Source: Clostridiales bacterium (lineage in GTDB: Bacteria; Bacillota; Clostridia; Oscillospirales; Acutalibacteraceae). Taken from it: 64,000 nt of DNA. Location of the stretch: positions 62,001 to 126,000 of the forward strand of contig JAHZDE010000002.1 of NCBI GenBank assembly GCA_019422525.1, given 5' to 3'. Shown piece after piece: positions 1 to 7,522 of the stretch. Positions within the stretch are counted from its first letter, which is position 1. Every line of letters starts with the position of its first letter. The notes beneath the pieces were generated by a model. The model saw only the letters and a list, made by a program, of their open reading frames with translations, was not told the origin of the DNA and searched no databases. A program made the position numbers and the translations under genes.

Positions 1-75
1 ATTTCTGAGTCTTTTAAAATCCTTTATCATTTGGATATCATTTGAAAAACATCGATATTTTTGAGGAGGGATTTT

Positions 76-942
76 ATGTCATATTTGGGAATGGGGATTT
101 CCCATGGTGATGAGTATCAGGAAGTTTACGACAGATTTATGGAGTCCTATGATAGCGGAAAGGAAGTTTCCGATATTACGCAATCTATTTTACAGCAATA
201 TCTTTCAGAATTTGACGCTCATGATGGTGTTCTGCATGATGTCTATTTTGCGCTGGCAAAATGTCAATGGATGTGTTGTGCCCTCTCTGAAGATCTGCTG
301 AATATCGTGACAGAAATTATTACATCCGGCGCTAATCTCGAATTTCTGAGAGAGCTGGGTGCAGACGAATCCGACCTGAAAATCAGGCAGAAAAACCTCC
401 AGCACTTTCTGACTTCTTTACAGACACCTCGAAAAAGTCCCAGAAAACGAAATCCTCCGCCAAAGCAAAAAATACTTTTGCCAGCGGAAACCGGAGATAT
501 CTTCCGCTATCGGGATGAAAATCTGAACCGATTTTGTATTATTCTGGAAACGATACAATATCCTCAGAAACAGACTGCATCTGCGTACTTTTGCGGGATT
601 TTTCAAAAACACTATGAAAATATCCCTTCACTTTCCCAATTGTTGGAAGAGCCCATCGGTACACTTGGATTATATACCGGCAGGGAGTTTCTTCCCAAAT
701 CTCGAATCAAAAAATGCTTTCATACTGATATTTCTCAAAAATTGTATCATCGACTGTTTGGTAATTGTCTAGTTCTCGGCACAAAAACGGATTTCTTTAC
801 AGTGCAGACAGACATTCCCTTTGTGTCTTTACGCTCTCTGCTGAATGCATGTGAGGATTTACCGCCTGATGATATGAATTGTTATTTACAAAAACAATTC
901 ATAGGGAAATGGGTTGTAACAATCAAAGAAAATCAAACATAA
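76..942 (+). CDS. Uncharacterised protein (288 aa), possibly Imm26-like C-terminal part
   Basis: I do not recognise a defined function. The ATG at 76 is chosen because GAGGAGG lies just upstream; a TTG 15 bases earlier is part of that site. The first ~125 residues are mainly helical and acidic, containing a phrase (LALAKCQW-type 'FALAKCQWMCCAL', then 'SGANLEFLRELG') that resembles an uncharacterised Firmicute family in which such a helical part precedes an Imm26-like domain. A basic linker (RKSPRKRNPPPK) follows, then 'GDIFRYR' at about residue 160, which fits the start of an Imm26-type domain. No signal peptide or membrane segment is seen. No toxin gene is adjacent. The family link is from memory of sequence pattern only and is weak. 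Confidence 0.6.
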   Translation: MSYLGMGISHGDEYQEVYDRFMESYDSGKEVSDITQSILQQYLSEFDAHDGVLHDVYFALAKCQWMCCALSEDLLNIVTEIITSGANLEFLRELGADESDLKIRQKNLQHFLTSLQTPRKSPRKRNPPPKQKILLPAETGDIFRYRDENLNRFCIILETIQYPQKQTASAYFCGIFQKHYENIPSLSQLLEEPIGTLGLYTGREFLPKSRIKKCFHTDISQKLYHRLFGNCLVLGTKTDFFTVQTDIPFVSLRSLLNACEDLPPDDMNCYLQKQFIGKWVVTIKENQT

Positions 943-943
943 G

Positions 944-960
944 TTCGATTTTTTATCGAA
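944..960. promoter_or_regulatory. Palindrome just upstream of the recA promoter
   Basis: TTCGAT-5-ATCGAA is a perfect 6-bp inverted repeat ending seven bases before the recA -35 box. It could be an operator, or a weak terminator of the preceding gene, since the loop is all T. It does not match the usual Firmicute LexA box (CGAAC-4-GTTCG), so SOS control is not shown. Confidence 0.35.
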
Positions 961-966
961 AATCCA

Positions 967-995
967 TTGCTTTTCCCGGGGGTTTCCGGTATAAT
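967..995 (+). promoter_or_regulatory. recA promoter (sigma-A type)
   Basis: TTGCTT, a 17-base spacer and a perfect TATAAT. It is about 95 bases upstream of the recA ATG, leaving a leader of roughly 90 bases. Confidence 0.75.
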
Positions 996-1090
996 AGAAA
1001 CTATCTGAAGGGCGATTTTTTCTGCCTTTTCTGTTGAAATCGGGATTTTTTCTCAATCCCTCTGAAATTTATCGGGAAGGATGATGATAG

Positions 1091-2221
1091 ATGGCAATTG
1101 ATAAGGAAAAAGCATTGGAAACTGCTTTGGCACAGATTGAAAAACAGTTTGGCAAAGGTGCCGTTATGCGCTTGGGACAAAACGAAGCCATGCAGGTGGA
1201 TGTGATCCCCACCGGCTCCCTGTCGCTGGATTTGGCGTTGGGGATTGGCGGACTGCCCAGAGGCCGTGTGGTAGAGATTTATGGTCCGGAATCTTCCGGT
1301 AAAACCACTTTGGCTCTGCACTGCGTGGCCGAAGCACAGAAGATGGGCGGATATGCCGCTTTTATTGATGTAGAACATGCTTTGGACCCGGTTTATGCCG
1401 GCGCATTGGGAGTCGATGTAGATTCGCTTTTGGTTTCTCAGCCGGATACCGGTGAACAGGCCCTGGAAATCACAGAGGCTTTGGTCCGTTCCGGTGCAAT
1501 TGATATTATTGTAGTGGACTCGGTGGCTGCTTTGGTTCCCAAGGCCGAAATTGAAGGAGAAATGGGTGATTCCCATGTGGGTTTGCAGGCCAGACTCATG
1601 TCTCAGGCACTGCGGAAGCTTACAGGCGCCATTTCCAAGTCCAATTGTGTGGCTATTTTCATCAATCAGCTTCGTGAAAAGGTCGGCGTCATGTATGGAA
1701 ACCCCGAAGTGACACCCGGTGGCCGTGCTTTGAAATTCTATGCAACCGTCCGTATTGACGTTCGGAAAGGTGATGCGATTAAGGAAGGCAGCGAGCGAAT
1801 CGGTTCCCGCACAAAAGCGAAAGTAGTGAAAAATAAAATGGCTCCGCCTTTCCGGGAGGCAGAGTTTGACGTTTTATATGGCAAAGGAATTTCCCGTACC
1901 GGAGAACTGCTTGATTTGGCAGTAAAGCTGGATATTGTTCAAAAGAGCGGTGCTTGGTTCTCTTACAATGGAAACCGTCTTGGACAAGGCCGTGATAATT
2001 GCCGTGAGTTTTTGGGCAATAACCCGGAGATTGCCGGTGAGATTGAAAGCAAAGTGAAAGAAAATGTAGGCAAGCTTTTTGGAAAGCAGAAAGCTTCCAA
2101 AGGCAGCGCAGCCAAACCGGTAGAAGTTCCGGTGGAAGCGCCTACTCCACAAGCTGCAGCGGGAAAAAGCCGTTCCTCGGCAGCAGCAGATATTGATATT
2201 CTGGTGGATGACGACGAATAA
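1091..2221 (+). CDS. recA: Recombinase RecA
   Basis: RecA polymerises on single-stranded DNA, drives ATP-dependent strand exchange and triggers LexA self-cleavage. The 376-residue length is typical. The Walker A motif GPESSGKT lies at residues 65-72, and the family landmarks '[16 protein letters not shown]', 'IDVEHALDP' and '[13 protein letters not shown]'-type (here '[13 protein letters not shown]') are present. The C-terminal ~45 residues are rich in Ala/Pro/Ser and end in an acidic stretch (VDDDE), as usual. Its TAA stop shares one base with the recX ATG, so the two are translationally coupled. A strong promoter lies upstream. Confidence 0.99.
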   Translation: MAIDKEKALETALAQIEKQFGKGAVMRLGQNEAMQVDVIPTGSLSLDLALGIGGLPRGRVVEIYGPESSGKTTLALHCVAEAQKMGGYAAFIDVEHALDPVYAGALGVDVDSLLVSQPDTGEQALEITEALVRSGAIDIIVVDSVAALVPKAEIEGEMGDSHVGLQARLMSQALRKLTGAISKSNCVAIFINQLREKVGVMYGNPEVTPGGRALKFYATVRIDVRKGDAIKEGSERIGSRTKAKVVKNKMAPPFREAEFDVLYGKGISRTGELLDLAVKLDIVQKSGAWFSYNGNRLGQGRDNCREFLGNNPEIAGEIESKVKENVGKLFGKQKASKGSAAKPVEVPVEAPTPQAAAGKSRSSAAADIDILVDDDE

Positions 2222-2832
2222 TGGAAATTACGGCTATTGAACCCCGCCGCAAACGCCTTTCCCAGTTGTATCTTGACGGAGAGGCAGCCGTAAAAGTGGA
2301 TACGGAAACATTACTGAAATCCCGGTGGAAGCCGGGCATGGAAATCAGTGATGAAGAGCTGCACCAGCTTTTACAGGAATCCGAAGCCAGGCGTGCCAAA
2401 GAAAAGGCTTTATATCTGCTGGAATACCGAAGTCATTCCAAAAAGGAGTTGGCAGACAAAATCAGCCGTACCACCAGCCGAGAGGCGGCAGAAGCTGCTG
2501 TTAAAAAAATGGAAGAGCTGGGGCTGATGAATGAAGAAGCTTATGCCCGGCAACTGGCAGAAGTTTTGCTGGGAAAAAAGGGGTATGGTGTGCGCCGTGC
2601 CCGGCAAGAGCTGCTGCAGAAAGGCATTGACCGGGAACTGACAGAGGAACTTCTGGAGGAAATGGCCCCAGACCCGGAAGAAAAGCTGCGGGAGATTGTA
2701 GAGCGAAAATATCGAAAGAACCTTGGGGACGAAAAGGGATACCGTCGGACAGTGGCGGCTTTGCAGCGTTTGGGATATGGTTGGGAAGACATCAAAACCG
2801 TATTGGCAGAGTTCCGGGAAAGTGAAGAGTGA
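2221..2832 (+). CDS. recX: Regulatory protein RecX
   Basis: RecX binds RecA filaments and limits RecA activity. The protein is 203 aa, with the family's three-helix repeats visible as 'ALYLLEYRSHSKKELADKI' (about residues 60-80), 'GLMNEEAYARQLAEVL' and 'GVRRARQELLQKGIDRELTEELLE'. The ATG overlaps the recA stop codon by one base, the classic recA-recX arrangement, so their output is probably coupled. The N-terminal ~55 residues form the beta-rich extension seen in clostridial RecX. Confidence 0.95.
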   Translation: MEITAIEPRRKRLSQLYLDGEAAVKVDTETLLKSRWKPGMEISDEELHQLLQESEARRAKEKALYLLEYRSHSKKELADKISRTTSREAAEAAVKKMEELGLMNEEAYARQLAEVLLGKKGYGVRRARQELLQKGIDRELTEELLEEMAPDPEEKLREIVERKYRKNLGDEKGYRRTVAALQRLGYGWEDIKTVLAEFRESEE

Positions 2833-2883
2833 ACCGCATAACCTAAATGCTTTATACATAAATTTACGATAAGGATGGACGAT

Positions 2884-4212
2884 ATGGCAGTACGAGTGGG
2901 AATGGTCAGCTTAGGCTGTGCCAAAAATCAGGTGGACGGGGAAGTGCTGATGGCCTCCCTGAAAAATGCAGGCTATGAGCTCAGCGACGATGCAGCGTTG
3001 GCCGATGTAGCCATTATCAATACCTGCGGCTTTATTGAGAGCGCAAAGGCCGAATCCATCGAGGAAATTCTCGAATTGGTGACCCTGAAAAAAGAGGGCC
3101 GTATTAAGAAGATTGTGGTGACAGGATGCCTGTCCCAGCGGTATCAGCAGGAAATTCGCAAAGAGATTCCCGAGGTAGATGCTGTGGTAGGTATCGGTGC
3201 TAATGGGGAAATCGCAGAGATTATCGGTAAGGTGATGGAGGGAGAAACACAGGACGTGTTCCCTGAAAAGGAAAAAATGCCCTTGTGCGGAGACCGGGAG
3301 CTTTCCACCCCCAGTTATTTTGCCTATCTGAAAATTGCAGAAGGCTGTGACAACCGCTGTACTTACTGTGCAATCCCCCTGATCCGAGGAGGATACCGCA
3401 GCCGCACCATAGAGAGTATTGTGGAGGAAGCCCAAAAGCTGGTGGATGATGGCGCGAAAGAACTCATTGTCATTGCACAGGATACCAGCCGTTATGGCCT
3501 TGATTTATATGGGGAATTAAAGCTGCCCGAGCTGCTGCGCCAGCTGTGCCAGATTGAAAAACTTCGCTGGGTTCGGCTGTTGTACTGTTACCCTGATACG
3601 GTTACGGACGAGTTGCTGGATGTTATCGCCAATGAACCTAAAATCGTAAAATATATGGATTTGCCCCTGCAGCATGCATCCGGAAGAGTGCTGAAAGCCA
3701 TGAATCGCCGCGGTGATAAGGAGTCCCTGCTAAAGCTCATTGCTCATATGCGGGAGAAAGTGCCGGGCTTGGTACTTCGTACCACGTTGATCACCGGCTT
3801 CCCCGGTGAGACAGAGGAAGATTTTACCGAGCTTTCCGAATTTGTGCAGGAGGTTCGATTTGACCGGCTGGGCTGCTTTGCCTATTCTCAGGAAGAGGAT
3901 ACCCCCGCTGCCCTGCTGCCTGACCAGATTGACGAGGATGTCAAGAATCAGCGCGCTGAGATTATCATGGAGCAGCAAATGGAAATCATGCAGCAAAAGG
4001 GCGAAGAGATGATTGGAAAGGCGGTTACGGTGCTTACTGAGGGATTCGACCGATATGCAGAGTGCTATTTTGGCCGTACAGCCGCTGACTCCCCCGACAT
4101 TGACGGTAAGGTTTTCTTTACGGCTCAAGGCAATAAACCTTATTTCGGTCAGTTTGTCAAGGTTCGCATTGAAGATTGTGTGGACTGCGATTTGACTGGA
4201 CAACGAATTTGA
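2884..4212 (+). CDS. rimO: Ribosomal protein S12 methylthiotransferase RimO
   Basis: RimO is a radical-SAM enzyme that methylthiolates an Asp of ribosomal protein S12. The ATG at 2884 is preferred over the in-frame ATG at 2875 because AAGGA at 2871-2875 is correctly spaced only for the later one. The resulting N-terminus 'MAVRVGMVSLGCAKNQVDGE' matches the UPF0004 start, carrying a [4Fe-4S] Cys. The radical-SAM CX3CX2C is at about Cys155, Cys159 and Cys162 (EGCDNRCTYC). A C-terminal TRAM domain ends the 442-residue protein. 'LGCAKN' with this length separates RimO from MiaB. It follows recX by about 50 bases without an evident promoter and is probably co-transcribed. Confidence 0.96.
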   Translation: MAVRVGMVSLGCAKNQVDGEVLMASLKNAGYELSDDAALADVAIINTCGFIESAKAESIEEILELVTLKKEGRIKKIVVTGCLSQRYQQEIRKEIPEVDAVVGIGANGEIAEIIGKVMEGETQDVFPEKEKMPLCGDRELSTPSYFAYLKIAEGCDNRCTYCAIPLIRGGYRSRTIESIVEEAQKLVDDGAKELIVIAQDTSRYGLDLYGELKLPELLRQLCQIEKLRWVRLLYCYPDTVTDELLDVIANEPKIVKYMDLPLQHASGRVLKAMNRRGDKESLLKLIAHMREKVPGLVLRTTLITGFPGETEEDFTELSEFVQEVRFDRLGCFAYSQEEDTPAALLPDQIDEDVKNQRAEIIMEQQMEIMQQKGEEMIGKAVTVLTEGFDRYAECYFGRTAADSPDIDGKVFFTAQGNKPYFGQFVKVRIEDCVDCDLTGQRI

Positions 4213-4269
4213 TGCAGAATAGCGGGGCGGTTTTCCGTTCCCGGAATATTTGCAGGAGGTATCCGCTTC

Positions 4270-4857
4270 ATGAATCTGCCGAATAAATTGACGGTATTAC
4301 GTATGATTATGGTACCGTTTTTTGTATTGGCCCTGTTGTGGCCTTTCCCCCATCACTATCTTGTTGCGCTGGCACTGTTTGGAATTGCCTCTTATACAGA
4401 CCATTTGGATGGAAAACTGGCGCGAAAATATCATCAAATTACGGACTTTGGAAAATTTATGGACCCACTGGCAGACAAAATTCTGGTGATTTCTGCCTTA
4501 GTATGTTTTGTCAGCTTGGGGTTATGCGATGTATGGCTGGTATTGCTGATTATTGCCCGGGAATTTATGGTCACCTCTATCCGACTGGTAGCTGCTGGAA
4601 AGGGTACTGTAATTGCGGCTAATAATTGGGGAAAAATCAAAACCGTCAGCCAAATTGTGGCTATTTGCGTTATCTTACTGCTCCAATACATAGCAGAGCT
4701 GGGAAGCTTGGAATTGGTTCAGTTTGTCAACCAGGATGTTTTAATGCTGTTCTGGGCAATTGGGGAAATTTTCCTGGCAATAGCTACTTTTTTTGCTGTA
4801 CTATCCGGCCTGGTATATCTCAGACAGAATTGGGATATTGTGAAGAACGCAAAATAA
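4270..4857 (+). CDS. pgsA: CDP-diacylglycerol--glycerol-3-phosphate 3-phosphatidyltransferase
   Basis: PgsA makes phosphatidylglycerol phosphate from CDP-diacylglycerol and glycerol-3-phosphate in the cytoplasmic membrane. The CDP-alcohol phosphatidyltransferase signature DGX2ARX8GX3DX3D is intact in the stretch starting 'DHLDGKLARK' and ending 'DFGKFMDPLADKI'. The 195-residue protein begins 'MNLPNKLTVLRM', typical of the family, and shows several hydrophobic helices. AGGAGGT precedes the ATG. rimO-pgsA adjacency is common in Firmicutes, often with recA downstream; here recA-recX comes first and no cinA is present. Confidence 0.96.
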   Translation: MNLPNKLTVLRMIMVPFFVLALLWPFPHHYLVALALFGIASYTDHLDGKLARKYHQITDFGKFMDPLADKILVISALVCFVSLGLCDVWLVLLIIAREFMVTSIRLVAAGKGTVIAANNWGKIKTVSQIVAICVILLLQYIAELGSLELVQFVNQDVLMLFWAIGEIFLAIATFFAVLSGLVYLRQNWDIVKNAK

Positions 4858-4860
4858 GCC

Positions 4861-4889
4861 TTTACAAACTTCTTGTTTGTGGATATACT
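4861..4889 (+). promoter_or_regulatory. Promoter of the cysE T-box transcript
   Basis: TTTACA, a 17-base spacer and TATACT, starting three bases after the pgsA stop codon. A start near 4896 would place the whole T-box leader at the 5' end of the RNA. Confidence 0.7.
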
Positions 4890-4895
4890 GGAAGA

Positions 4896-5176
4896 CACAG
4901 GATAGCGTACGAATGCATATGATACAATTGAAGAGTGAAATGGCAATACACAGGAAAAGTAACCGGCACCGGATGCATCAGAGAGAGAGCGTCACCGGCT
5001 GAAAGCGCTCTTGGCAGAAGCCCGGCGAAATGCGCCTGTGTTGGCGAAAGCCGTGCCGGCCGGCAGAAATTCCGGCCCGATTCAGCCCCGTTACCGGCTG
5101 TTTGAGCGATAAAACGGAGTGGAACCGCGGAAACACCGCCTCTGTCCCTTTTGGGGATAGAGGCGTTTTGTTTTTA
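4896..5176 (+). promoter_or_regulatory. T-box leader, predicted specific for tRNA-Cys
   Basis: A T-box RNA reads uncharged tRNA with a specifier codon and a T-box bulge and then blocks a terminator. The T-box core GGAGTGGAACCGCGG is at 5116-5130. An AGTA motif follows GGAAA near 4960. On the other side of Stem I, GAA-A-TGC places the specifier TGC (Cys) at 5031-5033. A strong terminator hairpin (5137-5165, CGCCTCT...AGAGGCG) followed by a T-run completes the expression platform. The cysE gene starts about 30 bases later. Cys specificity agrees with both the codon and the gene controlled. Confidence 0.92.
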
Positions 5177-5207
5177 GACGGATTTCCCGCAGAGAAAGGA
5201 GCATATT

Positions 5208-5873
5208 ATGTTCAAGGCATTAAAGGAGGAACTGGATTCCATTATGGCCAGAGACCCGGCAGCCAGAAGCCGTTTGGAGGTGTATTTTCTCTATTCCGGT
5301 TTCAAGGCAGTCCGGGCTTATCGAAAGGCCAACTGGTTTTACCGCCACAATCATAAATTCATTGCCCGTTGGATTAGTCAGCGGGCCCGTCACAAAACCG
5401 GAATTGAAATTCATCCTGGCGCCACCATTGGAAAAGGTCTTTTTATTGACCATGGAATGGGGGTAGTCATTGGAGAAACCACGGAAATTGGAGATAACTG
5501 CACTATATATCAAAATGTAACGTTGGGAGGTACCGGAAAGGAACATGGCAAACGTCACCCCACACTGGGGAACAATGTGTTGATTGGTTCCGGTGCCAAG
5601 GTACTTGGGCCTTTCCGAGTGGGAGATAACGCTCGGGTAGCTGCTGGTGCTGTAGTACTGGAAGAAGTACCCGACAACGCCACCGCCGTGGGGGTTCCGG
5701 CCCGGATTGTACGGGTTAACGGCGAGAAAGTGACGCATCCGTCTGAGAATCTGGATCAGATTCACGTGACCGACCCGCTTTGCCAGTGCCTGAGTAAGGT
5801 GCAGGAGGAAACCCAGCGGCTGGAAGAACGCATGAAAGAAATTGAGGAACGGTGCAAAAACCTGTCGGCATAA
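5208..5873 (+). CDS. cysE: Serine O-acetyltransferase CysE
   Basis: CysE acetylates L-serine with acetyl-CoA to O-acetylserine, the first committed step of cysteine synthesis. The 221-residue protein has a short N-terminal helical part and then a left-handed beta-helix of hexapeptide repeats, with the family marks 'GIEIHPGATIGKGLFIDHGMGVVIGE' (positions ~75-100), 'LGGTGKEHGKRHP' and 'GVPARIVR'. AAAGGAG precedes the ATG. The C-terminus is a charged coiled-coil-like tail (residues ~190-221). It sits directly behind a Cys T-box, so it should be switched on when tRNA-Cys is uncharged. cysS follows with no clear terminator between. Confidence 0.97.
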   Translation: MFKALKEELDSIMARDPAARSRLEVYFLYSGFKAVRAYRKANWFYRHNHKFIARWISQRARHKTGIEIHPGATIGKGLFIDHGMGVVIGETTEIGDNCTIYQNVTLGGTGKEHGKRHPTLGNNVLIGSGAKVLGPFRVGDNARVAAGAVVLEEVPDNATAVGVPARIVRVNGEKVTHPSENLDQIHVTDPLCQCLSKVQEETQRLEERMKEIEERCKNLSA

Positions 5874-6040
5874 GACGGTTCCACGTGGAACATGTGAAAA
5901 AAGCGACTGATTTGATGGCTGTCCCTGATTCTGAAACGGATTGGAAATCAAAGGGTGCATACCATGCGCCCTTACATACAGAAAAAGTCAATGTTTATCC
6001 GGTTGGAACCTTATTTTCAATGACATAAAGGAGAAGTATC

Positions 6041-7438
6041 ATGAGAATTTACAACACCATGTCACGTCAAAAGGAAGAGCTCGTCCCAATGACTCCCGGT
6101 GAGCTGAAAATTTACGCCTGCGGCCCTACCGTTTACAACTACATTCACATTGGCAATGCCCGCCCCATTTGTGTGTTTGATGTGCTGCGCCGCTATCTGG
6201 AGTATCGGGGTATGAAGGTGACCTATGTCCAAAACTTCACCGATATTGATGATAAAATTATCAACAAGGCTAACGAAGAACACAGCGATTATCTGACGGT
6301 TTCCCGTCGGTATATGGAAGAATATAAAAAGGATGCTGCCGGTTTAAACGTGCGCCCGGCTACCATTCATCCACTGGCCACTGAAAACATTGATGAGATT
6401 ATCGCCATTATCTCCAAACTGGAAGAAAAAGGATATGCCTATGCAGTGGATGGAGATGTCTATTTCCGTACCAATAAATTCAGCGAGTACGGGAAGCTTT
6501 CCCATCAGCCCTTGGAGGAATTGCAGGCCGGCGCCCGTATTAGTGTGGGCGATGTGAAGGAAGACCCCATGGACTTCGCAGTCTGGAAAGCCGCCAAGCC
6601 CGGCGAGCCTTACTGGGAGTCTCCCTGGGGACATGGCCGTCCGGGCTGGCACATCGAGTGTTCTGCAATGGTACGCCGTTATTTGGGCGAAACCATTGAT
6701 TTGCACTGCGGCGGGCAGGACCTGATTTTCCCTCACCACGAAAATGAGATTGCTCAGAGCGAGTGCTGCAACGGTGTCCCCTTTGCACACTACTGGATGC
6801 ATAACGGCTATATCAATGTGGACAACAAGAAAATGAGCAAGTCTCTGGGGAACTTCTTCACAGTCCGGGATGTGGCGGAAAAATACGGCTATGAGCCCAT
6901 CCGGTATTTGATGGTTTCTTCTCATTACCGCATGCCCATTAACTACAGCGTGGACATTATTGAACAGTGCAAAGCCTCTCTGGAGCGCCTTTATAACTGC
7001 CGGGATAATCTCCGCTTCCTGCTGGCAAATGCTGCTGAGGGCGAAAAAGAGGGTGAAAATGCAATTTGGGAGCGCCTTGTCCAATATCGTGACCAGTTTA
7101 TTGAAGCGATGGACGATGATTTGAATACCGCCGATGGTCTGGCAGCGCTGTTTGGCCTGGCAAGAGAGATTAACTCCAGCATCAATGGAGAGTCCTCTAA
7201 GGAGCTGTGCCAGAAAGCACTGGATTTGTATATGGAGCTGGCAGGCGTACTGGGGCTTTTGTATGTGGAGAAAGATAACTCTGTGAATGCAGAAATCGAA
7301 GCGCTGATTGAAAAGCGCACCCAGGCCCGAAAGAACCGGGATTGGGCAACCGCTGACGCTATCCGTGATGAGCTGAAAGCTCGCCATGTGGTGTTGGAAG
7401 ATACACCTCAAGGTGTTAAGTGGCATATTGAAGAATAA
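6041..7438 (+). CDS. cysS: Cysteinyl-tRNA synthetase
   Basis: CysS charges tRNA-Cys with cysteine in an ATP-dependent class I reaction. The HIGH-like motif is 'IHIGNARP' (residues ~35-42) with the preceding zinc Cys in 'YACGPTVYNY'. Further zinc ligands lie in 'GWHIECSAM' and 'HHENEIAQSE', and the KMSKS motif is at residues 264-268. The 465-residue length is standard. AAAGGAG precedes the ATG. The cysE-cysS order is common in Firmicutes. The gene lies about 165 bases after cysE with no evident promoter, so it is probably under the same T-box. Confidence 0.98.
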   Translation: MRIYNTMSRQKEELVPMTPGELKIYACGPTVYNYIHIGNARPICVFDVLRRYLEYRGMKVTYVQNFTDIDDKIINKANEEHSDYLTVSRRYMEEYKKDAAGLNVRPATIHPLATENIDEIIAIISKLEEKGYAYAVDGDVYFRTNKFSEYGKLSHQPLEELQAGARISVGDVKEDPMDFAVWKAAKPGEPYWESPWGHGRPGWHIECSAMVRRYLGETIDLHCGGQDLIFPHHENEIAQSECCNGVPFAHYWMHNGYINVDNKKMSKSLGNFFTVRDVAEKYGYEPIRYLMVSSHYRMPINYSVDIIEQCKASLERLYNCRDNLRFLLANAAEGEKEGENAIWERLVQYRDQFIEAMDDDLNTADGLAALFGLAREINSSINGESSKELCQKALDLYMELAGVLGLLYVEKDNSVNAEIEALIEKRTQARKNRDWATADAIRDELKARHVVLEDTPQGVKWHIEE

Positions 7439-7445
7439 AAAATAT

Positions 7446-7487
7446 CAGCCGGGATGCCAGTGGTATTTTCGCAGGTATCCCGGCCAT
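7446..7487 (+). terminator. Hairpin after cysS, weak terminator
   Basis: GCCGGGAT and ATCCCGGC form a GC-rich stem immediately after the cysS stop. The run that follows is only partly T (CATTATGATTTT), so termination may be incomplete and polA may be read through. Confidence 0.45.
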
Positions 7488-7522
7488 TATGATTTTGATA
7501 ATCAAATATAGGGAGGTATCTC

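Noticed and set aside
5030..5356. A 108-codon frame over the T-box and the start of cysE
   Set aside because: It lies in the structured leader and runs out of frame into cysE.
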